Positions 33,916 through 43,977 of a stretch of DNA of 64,000 bases are shown here, piece by piece. Under the pieces are notes generated by a model. The model saw only the letters and a list, made by a program, of their open reading frames with translations, made no database searches and was not told the DNA's origin. Source of the DNA: CAWKKW01 sp963850345 (lineage in GTDB: Bacteria; Acidobacteriota; Terriglobia; Terriglobales; Acidobacteriaceae). The first letter of the stretch is position 1. Each line of letters opens with the position of its first letter. Location: positions 660,570-724,569 of the forward strand of contig CAWKKW010000009.1 in NCBI GenBank assembly GCA_963850345.1, read 5' to 3'. The translations under genes were made by a program, and so were the position numbers.

Positions 33916-34368
33916 TCGGAGCCTTTCTGGTCGAAGTGCAGATCTCGTTCAGTTCTCTCCATCTGCGACTGCAGGGAGTGGTTTGGATATTAGGTTGTGG
34001 GGGTCTCCAGGGACTGGCTTGCGCCCGTACGAGCCTTCGAAGTCGCATATCGATTTACGCGACATACAGATACAGAAGGTACAAAGAAGGACGGGGTTGC
34101 CTTAAGCAGATGTGGATGAACCTAACCGAGTGGAACTAATCAGCCATGTTATTCATGAATGTGACGGCTACAGAGATAGTTAGGTGCGAGTTGATTCAAT
34201 CGTTCTCAACGTTTCTTCGCAGCAGGTGCGAAATTCTCGCCTGTAATGAACGAAGGGCGGACCGCTAAGACAACGCGATAACTTCCTTGTTAGTAACAAG
34301 AGCAAAGTGGAGATAGTTTCCATCTACTATGTTGATATCGCGACATATCCAACAGCGTCCTGTTGATG
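33916..34368. other. Intergenic region upstream of the minus glycan operon
   Basis: About 450 bases of lower GC content with no protein-like ORF. It must contain the promoter of the eight-gene operon reading left. I see no confident -35/-10 pair, repeat or RNA element. Confidence 0.5.
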
Positions 34369-35181
34369 CTACTGCCGATTTGCTGGCACCGCGATCTGGT
34401 TGAAGTTTGCCGCAAGCTGTCTCAGTTCGTCCGGCAGTTGCTCACCGGTGATCGGCTTCCCGTGTCCGGGTGCGACAACTAAAGGGTTCAACTCAGCTAA
34501 ACGCCTGACCGACGCATGAGCCTTCTCCCAATCCCAGGTGAAGTACGCGGGCGGCCCGTGCAATTCAGGATTCTGGATCAGTGCCGCTTCAAAGAAGGAC
34601 TCGGGCTTGGTCGTGCAGAATGCGTCGCCCGCGAGCAGTGTTCGGTCAGCGGACCGGAAGAACGATACGTGCCCCGGTGTGTGTCCCGGAGTTGGAACGA
34701 CGTCCCAGCCTGGCAGTCCAGGGGTTGTGCCTGAGCCGACCTCCCCCATGGATAGCGCTCGCAGTCGGTTGCCGAGATCGATCGGGCCTCTGGGGTAGCT
34801 GGGCGAGAGAAGCGACATGAGACCGCCGCCCGCACCAACATTGGGGGCGGGGTATTCGCGCTCGCCGGTGAGGTATGGAAACTCGAGCGGATGTGCGTAG
34901 ACTGGAACGTTCCAGTGCTCCGCTAGTTCTTTCGCAGCGCTCACGTGATCGAAGTGGCCATGCGTGAGAACGATGCCAGTCGGAGCAGTGCCGAAGTGCT
35001 TCTCGGCCCAGTTGCGGATCAAGGTGGCAGTGAATGGCAAGGCCGCGTCGATGAGAGTCCACGATCGGTCATCGTTCGTCACGGCAAAGATGTTGACGAA
35101 GGCGATCCTCAATCCGCGAATGTCGCTGGCTACAGCCTCGATCGGAATAACCTGTTCGTCCGGAATCTTGATGCTCTCCAT
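34369..35181 (-). CDS. MBL-fold metallo-hydrolase
   Basis: 270 residues; AGGGGAG before the ATG. Metal site T-H-G-H-F-D-H, then P-G-H-T-P-G-H, A-G-D-A and a C-terminal P-G-H-G. Glyoxalase II/lactonase-like members share this set; the substrate is unknown. No signal peptide. Monocistronic. Confidence 0.88.
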   Translation of the reverse strand: MESIKIPDEQVIPIEAVASDIRGLRIAFVNIFAVTNDDRSWTLIDAALPFTATLIRNWAEKHFGTAPTGIVLTHGHFDHVSAAKELAEHWNVPVYAHPLEFPYLTGEREYPAPNVGAGGGLMSLLSPSYPRGPIDLGNRLRALSMGEVGSGTTPGLPGWDVVPTPGHTPGHVSFFRSADRTLLAGDAFCTTKPESFFEAALIQNPELHGPPAYFTWDWEKAHASVRRLAELNPLVVAPGHGKPITGEQLPDELRQLAANFNQIAVPANRQ

Positions 35182-35288
35182 GGCACTCCCCTTTGTTGGA
35201 TGGGATGCCGGGCAGGTCGTAGGAGTTAGTGCGGAATTCGGGTATGAGTTAGGGAAGCGGGAGCGTTTTACAACGTGACATCAACTGC

Positions 35289-36870
35289 TTATTTCTCATG
35301 CATGATGTTTTGGCTGACCTTGTAATGGTGTGGAGCCCCGGTGATCGCGACGGGCACCACAGCACCCACATTGTGCTTTTTAAAGAACGGAATCAGGGGT
35401 TTCATCAGCGCAGATTTGAACCCGGTGGTGGCGTGAGACACATCTGCCTGCATGCGCAAGTTGCCGAGCAGGTGAACGACGTGGCTGCGCAGATCAAAGT
35501 GTCCTTTCAGATCGGCAGCAGCCCCGGGAATCTGGAACGTGAGTTGATCGGTAGACACTACGCCATTCCGTATAGTGGCCCGGCCTCTCAATGCAGAGAG
35601 GACGTTTTGAGTAGACGAGGTCGCGTCAAATAGTTCGGGCTGCAGCTTCACGGCATGCGAACCCTGAGCGCGCTCACTGAAAGCGGAGAGTTTTTTCTCT
35701 GTGTCCCGGTCGGTCAGGCGTTCTGCCGGTATGTCAAACGTGCCTGTCATCTTAAGTCGCTTCAGAAAGTCCAATCCCTCCTCCGCCGGTGACAGCAGTG
35801 CGTGGCTGCGAAGTTTTACCTGTCCCACAACGGGGACTTCGTCCGCCATAAACGGTCGAAGCAGATCTTCTGCGCGGCCGCGCGTAACGGTAAGGTCAAG
35901 GTTGGTGGTCTTGGGCGCGCCCTCGATCGTACCCTGTGCATGAAGGTCTGTGCTTCCGGTGTGTAGATCGACGGCATGAAGGACGATGTTGCCGTTCAGC
36001 CCATTTACGGTTCCAGAGGCGGTGCCGTTGACCCGCGTTGGACGTCCGTCTGCGACGGCGAACTTCGGTATGTCTGACCGCGCATCGGTCTGAATCGCAT
36101 CCAGCGTTCCCTGAAAGTTACCAGAAGCTGAAAGAACTCCCGCAATGCCTCGGACGGTAGCCAGGTCGGCCACATAGCTGTACGTTCCCGATAGAGGAGT
36201 GCTGCCGAGACTGCCCGAGCTGATCGGTCCGAATTTGCCCTCAGATTGAATGCGGCCAGCGGGTTTCGGTGTCTGCATGTCCAACGTATAGGAGGCGCTC
36301 TGCCCCTTCCGCACGTTCCGCATCACCAGTTCGCGGATCGGGAACATATAACGGCTGCCATCGTCGCGCATAATCTCCAGATTGGCATGGTGGATGTTGA
36401 GCTGTTCGACCACGGTACTGGAGCCGGTGAAATCGCCGCTGCTTCCCGGAGGGAAATCCTCCTTATTGGCGCGGCTGCCGACTGGCGGAATCACCACCCG
36501 CAGACCCTCGACATCCACAAGGTGAATGCTCTTGCGAAGCAGCAACAGGTCGAGCCACGTTCCTTGGATGGTCAGGTTTTGTATTGAGCCGACCGGAGGC
36601 AGGTCGGGTGCGGAATTGCGGCGAAGTGTCAGCCCGCTCGCGACTAAGCCGGGATACGGGAAGTAGGTCCGGTGATATTGCGTGATCTTGATGTGGCTGG
36701 CGAACATTTTCTCCAGCAGCGGCTCGGCGTTGCGGTAGCGGTAAGGCCAATGTTCACTGATGAAGTGGGTGCCGATGAGAGGCCGCACCAACAAGTAGAA
36801 TTGCGGCGCCTGCAAGCCAAGTGCCGAGGCTACGAGTCTTGCTCGCTCTCGGAATTCCGGTGCTCGGCAT
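35289..36870 (-). CDS. AsmA-like envelope protein, frameshift after the N-terminal membrane anchor
   Basis: The long open part (about 500 residues) has the AsmA C-terminal pattern of repeated beta-strand segments, e.g. V-V-E-Q-L-N-I-H-H-A-N-L-E-I, S-G-T-V-N-G-L-N-G-N-I-V-L, L-K-G-H-F-D-L-R-S-H-V-V-H-L-L-G-N-L-R-M, and a final G-A-V-V-P-V-A-I-T-G. Its frame has no good start (TTG 36815). In the next frame ATG 36870 gives a basic N-terminus and TM helix T-W-L-A-G-A-A-I-L-L-V-G-A, which joins near 36775-36800 if one base is removed. Inner-membrane-anchored periplasmic protein of the AsmA/TamB type, linked to lipid transport or outer-membrane assembly. Confidence 0.72.
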
Positions 36871-37287
36871 TGAGGTAGTCACGATACTTCACCCTGGCTC
36901 TTGCGTTTCGATCTCGATGAGTGCGAGCCCATTCATCGCCGCGATCAGCAGGCAGTTATACCAGCAGCCCGTCGAACCGTTCAATCTTGTTTATAGATGC
37001 TGCTCCAAACGCTTATTGTTTCTTCGCTCGACAAGTTCGCGAAAGTATCGGTGTGTGGCAGAGGAGAAACTCCAATTCGTGTGCCTGCCGGCCAACCTCA
37101 AGGACTGGAAGTGAATCACGAACTCGCGCTTCAGTGTCGATGGTCGAAGTGGGCGATGTGGTGTGAGTCTTTCAGACGCTCAGATTGCTCAGCGATGGGA
37201 GCTACATCTGGCCCGGGTGAACAAGAGGACAACCGCTCCTCCTTCGCAGACTCCGCATCACTTTTCCGCGTGCTTCATCTATAAAGT
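36871..37287. other. Intergenic region without a recognised gene
   Basis: About 415 bases between divergent genes. Small ORFs in all frames have composition unlike the neighbouring proteins. Nothing further identified. Confidence 0.5.
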
Positions 37288-38313
37288 ATGGGAATTTCCG
37301 TTTCGATTTTGGATCTCGTGGGCATTCGGCCGGGTGAGTCAGCAGGCAGCGCCATCGCTCGCTCTGTGGATTTGGCGCAGCATGTGGAGCGCTTTGGCTA
37401 TCAGCGGTTTTGGCTGGCCGAGCACCACGCTATTCAGGGATTGGCCTGTTCTGCGACCTCTGTGTTGATTGGCCACGTGGCAGGTGCGACGAAAACGATT
37501 CGCGTGGGGAGTGGCGGCGTGATGCTGCCGAACCATGCGCCGCTGGTCGTTGCAGAGCAGTTCGGCACCCTCGACGCGCTGTACCCCGGCCGAATCGACC
37601 TTGGGCTGGGCCGTGCTCCGGGCGGAGACTTCCAGACCATGCGGGCACTGCGGCGCGACTCCCGTCAGAGCGGGGACGACTTTCCCATGTTGTTGCAGGA
37701 ACTTCGCACCTACCTGGGCCCCGAGCAGCCCGGGCAAGCCGTGAAGGCGTTTCCTGGCCAGGGCAGCAATGTTCCGATCACCTTGCTAGGCTCCAGCGGA
37801 TTCAGCGCGCAACTGGCGGCAAAGCTGGGATTGCCGTTTGCCTTCGCCGCACACTTCGCGCCGGAGTACCTCTACGCTGCGTCTCGTATGTATCGGGAGT
37901 TGTTCCGGCCGAGTGACACCCTGTCGAAGCCACACCTGATCGTAGCCGTGGCTGTAATCGTTGCCGAGACCGACGCGGCCGCCCGGCGGCTCTTCACTAC
38001 GCCACAGCAGCGTTTTCTAAGGCTCATTCGCAATCAGCCGGTAGAGCTGCTGCCACCAGTGGATTCGATGAACTCTCTATGGCAGGACTGGGAACGAGCT
38101 GCGGTGGAGAGCAAGTTGGGCGCGGCACTTGTGGGGTCGGAATCGACGGTCCAAGCCGGCCTGGAGCAGCTCTTGAATGAAACCCAGGCGGATGAAGTCA
38201 TCGCGGTCACCGACACCTACGACCATGCCGATCGGCTGGAATCCTATGAACGTCTGGGGACGATTGCCGCTGCGCTGGAGGAGAGAGATCTGGCGACAGC
38301 CAGTCGAGTCTGA
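37288..38313 (+). CDS. LLM-class flavin-dependent oxidoreductase, MsnO8/YhbW-like
   Basis: 341 residues. Luciferase-like TIM barrel: S-I-L-D-L at the start, R-F-W-L-A-E-H-H-A-I-Q-G, I-R-V-G-S-G-G-V-M-L-P-N-H-A-P-L-V-V-A-E-Q-F, and L-G-L-G-R-A-P-G-G-D. This is the MsnO8 group of flavin mono-oxygenase-like enzymes, usually FMN-dependent. Substrate unknown. Stand-alone gene, convergent with the MFS transporter. Confidence 0.9.
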   Translation: MGISVSILDLVGIRPGESAGSAIARSVDLAQHVERFGYQRFWLAEHHAIQGLACSATSVLIGHVAGATKTIRVGSGGVMLPNHAPLVVAEQFGTLDALYPGRIDLGLGRAPGGDFQTMRALRRDSRQSGDDFPMLLQELRTYLGPEQPGQAVKAFPGQGSNVPITLLGSSGFSAQLAAKLGLPFAFAAHFAPEYLYAASRMYRELFRPSDTLSKPHLIVAVAVIVAETDAAARRLFTTPQQRFLRLIRNQPVELLPPVDSMNSLWQDWERAAVESKLGAALVGSESTVQAGLEQLLNETQADEVIAVTDTYDHADRLESYERLGTIAAALEERDLATASRV

Positions 38314-38365
38314 ATGGCGCCGTTGCCAACGAGCTCACTGGCAAACCGGGACGGCTGGAGCGAGT

Positions 38366-39694
38366 TCAATGGGCAGCAGCCTGGGTGGCGTTCGCTGCGG
38401 GCTTCAGGAACAGCAATAGAATCGCGGAGCAAAGAACTGCAAGCGACATGAGCAGAAATCCTGCGCGGGAGTTTCCCGTGATCGCCTGCAGGATACCCAC
38501 CAGATAGCTGCCGAAGAAGCCACCCAGAGCTCCCCAGCTATTCACCATGGCCAGTACCTCTGCGGTCACATTTCGCGGTACGCGCTCGGCAATGAGAGCG
38601 AAGAACGGTCCGTACGGTGCGTACATGCAACTGCCGGCAATGACCAGGCCTACAAACGCTAACAGGAAGCTCTTCTCGGCGAAGAAGTAGGAGCCGAACA
38701 TGCCCATGGCCGCTACTACAAGAAACGGCCACACCACTTCTTTGCGCTTCATCGTACGATCGGAGATCTGCGCGGCGATCAGCATGAGCACGATGGAGAC
38801 CAGATAAGGCAACGCCGAGAACAACCCGGTTGCAGACATCGACAACGAGCCGCCTCGCTGTACCATCGACGGCAGCCACAGCACGAACCCATATACGCCT
38901 AGACTCCAGCAGAAGTACTGAACGGAGAGCAGCAGAACATCGCCCCGAAAGAGGGCAGCTCGTAGCGCCTTGATAGATGCGATGGCCAGTTCTTCCCGAG
39001 ACAGCCGCGACTCCAAAATGACCGCGGCTTCTGGCGTGATCCACCGAGCCTTGGACGGCTGATCGCGCACGATCAGAAGCCAGACGAATGCCCAGAGCAC
39101 CGACGGCAATCCCTCAAAAACAAAAGTTCTCTGCCAACCAAACCGCTGGATCAGAATGCCCGTCAACGCGGACATCCAAACGACGGTGATTGGATTTCCG
39201 AGAATCAGAAATGTATTCGCTCTCGATCGCTCAGCCCGCGTGAACCAGCGGGTGAGCAGATGCAGCATCACGGGAAAGATCAGGCTTTCTGCCACGCCCA
39301 GCAACAGCCTGTCGACGGCGAGTAGCCAGAACTGCTGAATGATTCCCGTCAAAGCCGCAAGCAGGCCCCAAGCCATCAGGCAAACGAAGACTACGCTGCT
39401 CACGCTGAATCTGCGCGCCAACGCCGCACCCGGCAACTGAAACGCGAAGTAGCCGAGGAAGAACAATCCGCTCAAGAGCGAAGTTTGTTTTTCCGTGATG
39501 TGGAGTGTCGCTGCCAATCCTGCCGCGGCGCCAAATCCAAAGTTAGCGCGATCAAGAAAGGCAAGGCTGTAAGTGACAAACACCGCTGGAAGCAGATAAA
39601 TCCATCGCTTGCGAAGAGCAGCCGAAATCTCCGGAGTCAGCGCCTCGGGTTCGTTGACGAAAGAGTCGGGGTGCATCGGGAGCTTCGGTTTCAT
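38366..39694 (-). CDS. MFS transporter, anion:cation symporter-like (ACS) family
   Basis: 442 residues with about 12 membrane segments. F-L-D-R-A-N-F-G-F-G in TM1 is the ACS-family mark seen in sugar-acid and phthalate permeases. L-L-L-G-V-A-E-S-L-I-F-P in the fourth segment and a central charged loop near 215-245 fit. Probable substrate is an organic acid, for example a hexuronate. Alone in its transcription unit. Confidence 0.85.
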   Translation of the reverse strand: MKPKLPMHPDSFVNEPEALTPEISAALRKRWIYLLPAVFVTYSLAFLDRANFGFGAAAGLAATLHITEKQTSLLSGLFFLGYFAFQLPGAALARRFSVSSVVFVCLMAWGLLAALTGIIQQFWLLAVDRLLLGVAESLIFPVMLHLLTRWFTRAERSRANTFLILGNPITVVWMSALTGILIQRFGWQRTFVFEGLPSVLWAFVWLLIVRDQPSKARWITPEAAVILESRLSREELAIASIKALRAALFRGDVLLLSVQYFCWSLGVYGFVLWLPSMVQRGGSLSMSATGLFSALPYLVSIVLMLIAAQISDRTMKRKEVVWPFLVVAAMGMFGSYFFAEKSFLLAFVGLVIAGSCMYAPYGPFFALIAERVPRNVTAEVLAMVNSWGALGGFFGSYLVGILQAITGNSRAGFLLMSLAVLCSAILLLFLKPAANATQAAAH

Positions 39695-39717
39695 TTCGCT
39701 TTGGCACGCGGCAGATG

Positions 39718-40401
39718 CTATGGGTGCGGCAGTTCCTGTAAGCGCGAAGTTCCTGCGGCATTTCTCTCGAGATCCACGTTTGAAAATGTCACCGACTCCA
39801 CCCCGGCCGCATTGTGCGCGCAGACGCCGATGCCCACATACACCGGGTCCTTCAACGCGAGCGTAAGCGGAGGCAAGGGTTTAAGACTTGTATCCGATGA
39901 GCCCGCAGAAACAATAAATTGATTGCCCTTCCGCTCGATCCTGAGCCGCGTTGATCCATGCTCGGTAGATACTGTATCCGCGGTTTTGCCATTCTGCGTC
40001 AGGCGGTACTGCAGCGTGATATGTCCGTCGCCATGAATGGCAATATCGGCATAAGGCGAACCTGGATCGAGACTCTGGCGCACGATCAACACCGCCTTCT
40101 TCAGTGGCGGGTCGCTGCCGCCCACGAACGCCACGTCTGCGGAAAGCGTCACGTCGCCCGCCAGTCGCACCCAGCTCAGATGAAAGGCGTCGCCGGTGCC
40201 CCACATATCAGCTCCACTGCCAGTGACGCGGTATGTTCCGGTGGCGCGATCGTAGGCCGTTGCACCCTTAAGAGTATCGCCAATGTCGGCTGAACCCTCG
40301 AAGATGCCGGGTGCAGAAGAGTGGTTCTGCGCGAAGCCGAGAGTGGCAATGAAGAGCGCCATTCCGGCAAGAAGATAGAGACTGCGTTTGCGCATCAGCA
40401 T
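39718..40401 (-). CDS. Secreted concanavalin-like (DUF1349-type) protein
   Basis: 227 residues, signal peptide to about 24 (L-Y-L-L-A-G-M-A-L-F-I-A-T-L-G-F-A). The body is a beta-sandwich like DUF1349: Y-R-V-T-G-S-G-A-D-M-W-G-T-G-D-A-F-H, then V-Y-V-G-I-G-V-C-A-H-N-A-A-G-V-E-S-V-T-F-S-N-V. Likely carbohydrate-binding or a fragment of a glycan-active enzyme. Homologues are often mislabelled TolR; no support for that is seen. Starts 23 bases upstream of the MFS gene's start and is read in the same direction, so possibly cotranscribed. Confidence 0.75.
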   Translation of the reverse strand: MLMRKRSLYLLAGMALFIATLGFAQNHSSAPGIFEGSADIGDTLKGATAYDRATGTYRVTGSGADMWGTGDAFHLSWVRLAGDVTLSADVAFVGGSDPPLKKAVLIVRQSLDPGSPYADIAIHGDGHITLQYRLTQNGKTADTVSTEHGSTRLRIERKGNQFIVSAGSSDTSLKPLPPLTLALKDPVYVGIGVCAHNAAGVESVTFSNVDLERNAAGTSRLQELPHP

Positions 40402-40506
40402 AGAGTGACAACACTATAGATGAGTTTCTGGTCGGTGCGCTCACCCCGTCACCTCGGCCACATGGAGTAAGAGCGGCCCGGCGTAGGCAAGGCTCCAAAG
40501 AGATCA

Positions 40507-40529
40507 GGCCACCTGATTTCTTGGTGGCC
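40507..40529 (-). terminator. Perfect 7-bp hairpin after pspA
   Basis: GGCCACC 40507-40513 pairs with GGTGGCC 40523-40529 over a nine-base loop. Read on the minus strand it is followed by TGATCTCTTT, a short U-rich stretch, so it may end the XRE-NfeD-flotillin-PspA transcript. Weak evidence. Confidence 0.4.
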
Positions 40530-40586
40530 CGATGCTTTGACGGGCTTGCATTCGGTTGGCGAATGAGGGCGGCGATGCGGTACCGA

Positions 40587-41255
40587 TCACGCGCTCTTTG
40601 CCTGTTTGTCCTTCAGGTCTTTCAGCAGCGTATCGATTCGCTCTTCCCGCTCCAGCAGAGCGAACTTGTCCTCCAGAGAATCGCCACCCATCAACTCCGT
40701 CTGAGCTTCGTTCGAAGCCTCGCGCGTGATGATGCGTGTCTTCATCCGGTCCAGCGCGAAGGACTTCTGCTGGGCTTCAAGGGTCTGTCGAGCGCCGTTC
40801 GCTTTACCTACGACCCGAGCCCTCCGGTCCTGCGCAATCAGAAGTTCGCAGCGGCTGCGGGTTTCTGTGAGTTTCTGGTCCAGCTTCTGAAGGGCGTTGC
40901 GCAGACTCTCCGCTTCCGAGATCTGATCCTCCAGTTGCTGTGAAAACCCCTGCGCAATCTGATCCTGGCTGAGCGAACGTTCCAGTGCCGCTCTGGCAAG
41001 ATCATCTTTGCCCTTCGCCACCGCCAGTTCCGCCTTCCTTCTCCACTCGTCGGCCGCTTCGTGATGTTCGCGTTGCTTCTTCTCGAGCAGGTGCTGATCG
41101 GCGATCGCAATCGCTACCTGTGTTTTCACCTGCATGAGTTGGTTTTCCATATCGAGTACGAGTTGCCTCAGCATTTTCTGCGGATCCTCCGCACGCTCGA
41201 CCAAGTCGTTGAGATTTGCTCGAAGTAGTGTTCCTACCCGTTCCAGTAGAGCCAT
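40587..41255 (-). CDS. pspA: PspA/IM30 family membrane-stress protein
   Basis: 222 residues from ATG 41255, with GGGAGGGA upstream. Long coiled-coil helices throughout: L-L-R-A-N-L-N-D-L-V-E-R-A-E-D-P near the start, the P-Q-K-M-L-R-Q-L-V-L-D-M-E element, and a heptad-rich middle with A-R-A-A-L-E-R-S. These are ESCRT-III-like proteins that assemble on damaged inner membrane and maintain proton motive force. Last gene of a stress operon with a flotillin and an NfeD protein upstream. Confidence 0.9.
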   Translation of the reverse strand: MALLERVGTLLRANLNDLVERAEDPQKMLRQLVLDMENQLMQVKTQVAIAIADQHLLEKKQREHHEAADEWRRKAELAVAKGKDDLARAALERSLSQDQIAQGFSQQLEDQISEAESLRNALQKLDQKLTETRSRCELLIAQDRRARVVGKANGARQTLEAQQKSFALDRMKTRIITREASNEAQTELMGGDSLEDKFALLEREERIDTLLKDLKDKQAKSA

Positions 41256-41325
41256 ATCGTCCCTCCCTGTTCCCATACGTAACTACGTGCCGATCAAACG
41301 AACGCCCGGCGAACACCCGCAGCTT

Positions 41326-42753
41326 TTACTTTCCGTTGACCAGCGGATTATGACCATCGGGCCGCGGCGTCATGCCCTTTACGTGCGACATCAACTCGCG
41401 CACGTCCATGCCCGAGAGCGCCTCAAAGAGGGCAGGTACCTGGGATGCGATCTTCGTCATATCGCCCACCAGCTTGTTGGCTCCGGTAGAGCCGTCGTTG
41501 CCAGTGGATACGATGGTGATCTTGTCCACCTTCGAGAGAGGCTCTGCCAGTGCGCGCATGAGCTCCGGCATGCTCGCGATCAACCGGTCCACGACCGCCG
41601 CTTGCGACCATTCCTGGTAGGCTTCGGCCTTCACGTTCATCGCCTTCGCCTCGGCCTCGCCCTTCTGGAAGATGATGCTGGCTTCCGCTTCACCCTCCAG
41701 ACGAGTGGCCGACGCACGCCCCTCGGCTTCCGCCGTGATGCGCGACTTCTCGGCTGAGGCCAGGTTCTCAATCCGCTGCCGTTCGATCTCAGCGCCTTTC
41801 AGAACGGTCGAGATCAATTCTTTTTCGTGCCGGAGGATCTCCGCATCCTGCACCTTGATCTGTTGCTCTTTCTCAATCTGCTGAATCTTCACCTGCTCGG
41901 CGATCACCTGCTGCTGCATGATGTTTGTCTGAATCTCGTAAGCTTTATCGGCCGTGGCTTCCTGCTTGCGGCTCTGCTCGGTAAACTGCGCCTTCTGAAT
42001 ATCCAGATCGCGCTGCGCCTGCGCCTGCTTGGCCAACGACGCCGTTTCGGCGATCACCCGCTCCTGGTCGGCGGCTGCCTTCGCGATCGCGGATTCGCGC
42101 AGAGCATTGGCGCGCCGAATGGCTGTATCCCGCTCTGCCTCAGCCGCGGCAACATCAGCGTCGCGCTTGATGCGCGCTACGTCTGGCCGTCCCATGTTGG
42201 TTATGTAATCGTTCTTGTCACGAACTTCCTTGATGGTGAACGAGACCACCTCTAGCCCCATCTTGCTCATGTCGTCCGCGCAGGTAGAGCGCATGCGATC
42301 GGCCACCATCTCGGGTTCCTTCACGATCTGCTCTACCGTGAGCTGGCCGATGATGCCGCGCAAATGACCCTCCATCACCAAACGGATCAAGCCTTCGCGC
42401 TGCGGAGGTGTCTTGGTAAGGAACTGTTCGGCTGAAGTGAGAATCGATTCCTGGTCGGATCGTACTTTGATCTGTGCCACAGCCTCTACCGTGACTGCGA
42501 CGCCTTGTTTGGTGTAGAGATCCTGTTGGGGCGCGACATCAAACGACATGAGCTCCAACGAGAGTTCGCGGCAGCTCTCCACCATCGGAAAAATGACGGT
42601 TCCATGACCTTTGACCACGCGGGGTCCTCGGAACCCATACACGATCAGGGCTTCGTTGGGACCGGCTTTGCGGAACATCTTTGCCACCATGCCGGCAAGC
42701 AATAACACTGCGAGAACTGAGAGACCAGCTACGACGACTACTGTGTTTACCAT
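41326..42753 (-). CDS. Flotillin-like (SPFH/band 7) protein, FloT/YqiK type
   Basis: 475 residues. N-terminal TM helix (V-V-V-V-A-G-L-S-V-L-A-V-L-L-L-A-G), SPFH domain at about 35-190 (G-P-N-E-A-L-I-V-Y-G-F-R-G, V-A-Q-I-K-V, I-I-G-Q-L-T-V-E-Q-I), then a long Glu/Ala coiled coil at about 195-400 with the E-A-E repeats of flotillins, and a C-terminal S-K-V-D-K-I-T-I-V segment. It scaffolds membrane microdomains. The upstream NfeD is its usual partner, and PspA follows. Confidence 0.93.
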   Translation of the reverse strand: MVNTVVVVAGLSVLAVLLLAGMVAKMFRKAGPNEALIVYGFRGPRVVKGHGTVIFPMVESCRELSLELMSFDVAPQQDLYTKQGVAVTVEAVAQIKVRSDQESILTSAEQFLTKTPPQREGLIRLVMEGHLRGIIGQLTVEQIVKEPEMVADRMRSTCADDMSKMGLEVVSFTIKEVRDKNDYITNMGRPDVARIKRDADVAAAEAERDTAIRRANALRESAIAKAAADQERVIAETASLAKQAQAQRDLDIQKAQFTEQSRKQEATADKAYEIQTNIMQQQVIAEQVKIQQIEKEQQIKVQDAEILRHEKELISTVLKGAEIERQRIENLASAEKSRITAEAEGRASATRLEGEAEASIIFQKGEAEAKAMNVKAEAYQEWSQAAVVDRLIASMPELMRALAEPLSKVDKITIVSTGNDGSTGANKLVGDMTKIASQVPALFEALSGMDVRELMSHVKGMTPRPDGHNPLVNGK

Positions 42754-42802
42754 AACGTTCTCCTGACTTACTGTGAACTTAAGCTGCGCTGCCCGATGCG
42801 CC

Positions 42803-43414
42803 TCACTGGGTGGGTTGTCCGCTCGTGGATCGATGAGAAGTGAGCACGCCGGCCGTCACCTCATCCCACGGCCGCACGTAAGCAACGCCTCGCTCGTAGC
42901 GCATCACTACTACCTCGACATCCCGCAGAATGGCCGCTCCCGTATCGCTGCGCGCAGGACTCGATCGTCGAGCTCCGGTTTGCGAAAACAATATTTCGCC
43001 CGTGCCGTCAGCCCGAATCGTTCCACTTACTCTGCCAATGACTCCTAACATCTCCGTCTCCTCTGCGGTCAAAGGTTTCTCATGTGGCAGCAAGACCTTC
43101 GCTAGAAACCAGAAAATCAGCAGCCCTCCGCATAGACCACTCAGCGTTGAGAGCATGAGTACGATCGGCACCAGAAAACCGCCATAGCGCACGAGTAGAT
43201 ATCCGGCCCCTCCAAACCAGCAGAGGAAGGCCGTCAAGGTGAAGCCGTTGATTGGCGATAGTTCGCTGCCATTTGTTCCGTGCAATCCGCCGCCGTGACC
43301 CGCGCCATGGCCAAAGTGGAAATGGAACGGGTGGTGCAGGCCACCGGCAAAGGAAAGCACACTCAACCCGAGACCAATTGCAAAGCAGCTCAGGTAAAAG
43401 ATCTCCCAAGTCAT
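42803..43414 (-). CDS. NfeD/YuaF-like membrane protein, flotillin partner
   Basis: About 203 residues from ATG 43414 (AAGGAG eight bases upstream; a GTG at 43420 is also possible). Several TM helices with a His-rich loop (H-H-P-F-H-F-H-F-G-H-G) at about 29-42, then a short OB-fold-like C-terminal domain with G-V-I-G-R-V-S-G-T-I-R-A-D-G-T-G-E-I and V-V-V-M-R-Y-E-R-G-V-A-Y-V. The His loop could bind metal. Follows the XRE regulator closely. Confidence 0.82.
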   Translation of the reverse strand: MTWEIFYLSCFAIGLGLSVLSFAGGLHHPFHFHFGHGAGHGGGLHGTNGSELSPINGFTLTAFLCWFGGAGYLLVRYGGFLVPIVLMLSTLSGLCGGLLIFWFLAKVLLPHEKPLTAEETEMLGVIGRVSGTIRADGTGEILFSQTGARRSSPARSDTGAAILRDVEVVVMRYERGVAYVRPWDEVTAGVLTSHRSTSGQPTQ

Positions 43415-43416
43415 AC

Positions 43417-43976
43417 TCACTTCTCCTTGCCCCTGCGCCGGGCGGTTCGTCCCGCTGCACCATCGGCAGCTTCGTCAACAGAGCGCAATGGCCATTCGAC
43501 AGCATTCCGGTTTGCGGCCGCAACACTTCCAGTAGCCGGCTCACCAGCCCCGGTGTCTCGATCACTGATTCCAGTAATAGCAGGCAGAGTCTCGACTCTG
43601 GATGTTTCGCCAACGTGAGCAGGGACTTCCGCAACTCCGGGTCGCGCCGAAACCGCTCCGCTCCGCTCACCAGCCAAAGATCCAGCTTGTCATCGAGCAC
43701 CCGCGCTTCACTCATCAACTCGGCGTGATAGCCCTCGGGATCATCGACCAGGTAGCCGGGATGCACCTTGAAGAACTTCGCCAGCAACTGGCGGGTCGTG
43801 TTGGTCAGGTGCGGGCGGGCGCCACTCTCGATCTGCGACAGGTACGACTGGCTCAGCTTGGTCTTGAGTTCCACCTGGATTGCGCGCACTAGTTCCTGTT
43901 GGGTCATCGCCCGCGACATGCCTCGAAGGCTGCCCTCTACTTCTCTCAGATACTTAAGCTTTTCACCGAGCTTCAT
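43417..43976 (-). CDS. XRE-family transcriptional regulator of the membrane-stress operon, frame lost near the C-terminus
   Basis: ATG 43976. HTH at about 5-70: L-G-E-K-L-K-Y-L-R-E, M-T-Q-Q-E-L-V-R-A-I, L-S-Q-S-Y-L-S-Q-I-E-S-G. A helical C-terminal region runs to L-L-E-V-L-R-P-Q. The frame then runs on through the NfeD gene without a normal end. In the neighbouring frame an E-A-A-D-G-A-A-G-R-T-A-R-R-R-G-K-E-K tail stops at 43417, just before the NfeD start, so a shift between about 43490 and 43530 is likely. Unlike the other breaks here this one fits one missing base. Probably a repressor acting on the repeats just upstream. Confidence 0.75.
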
Positions 43977-43977
43977 A

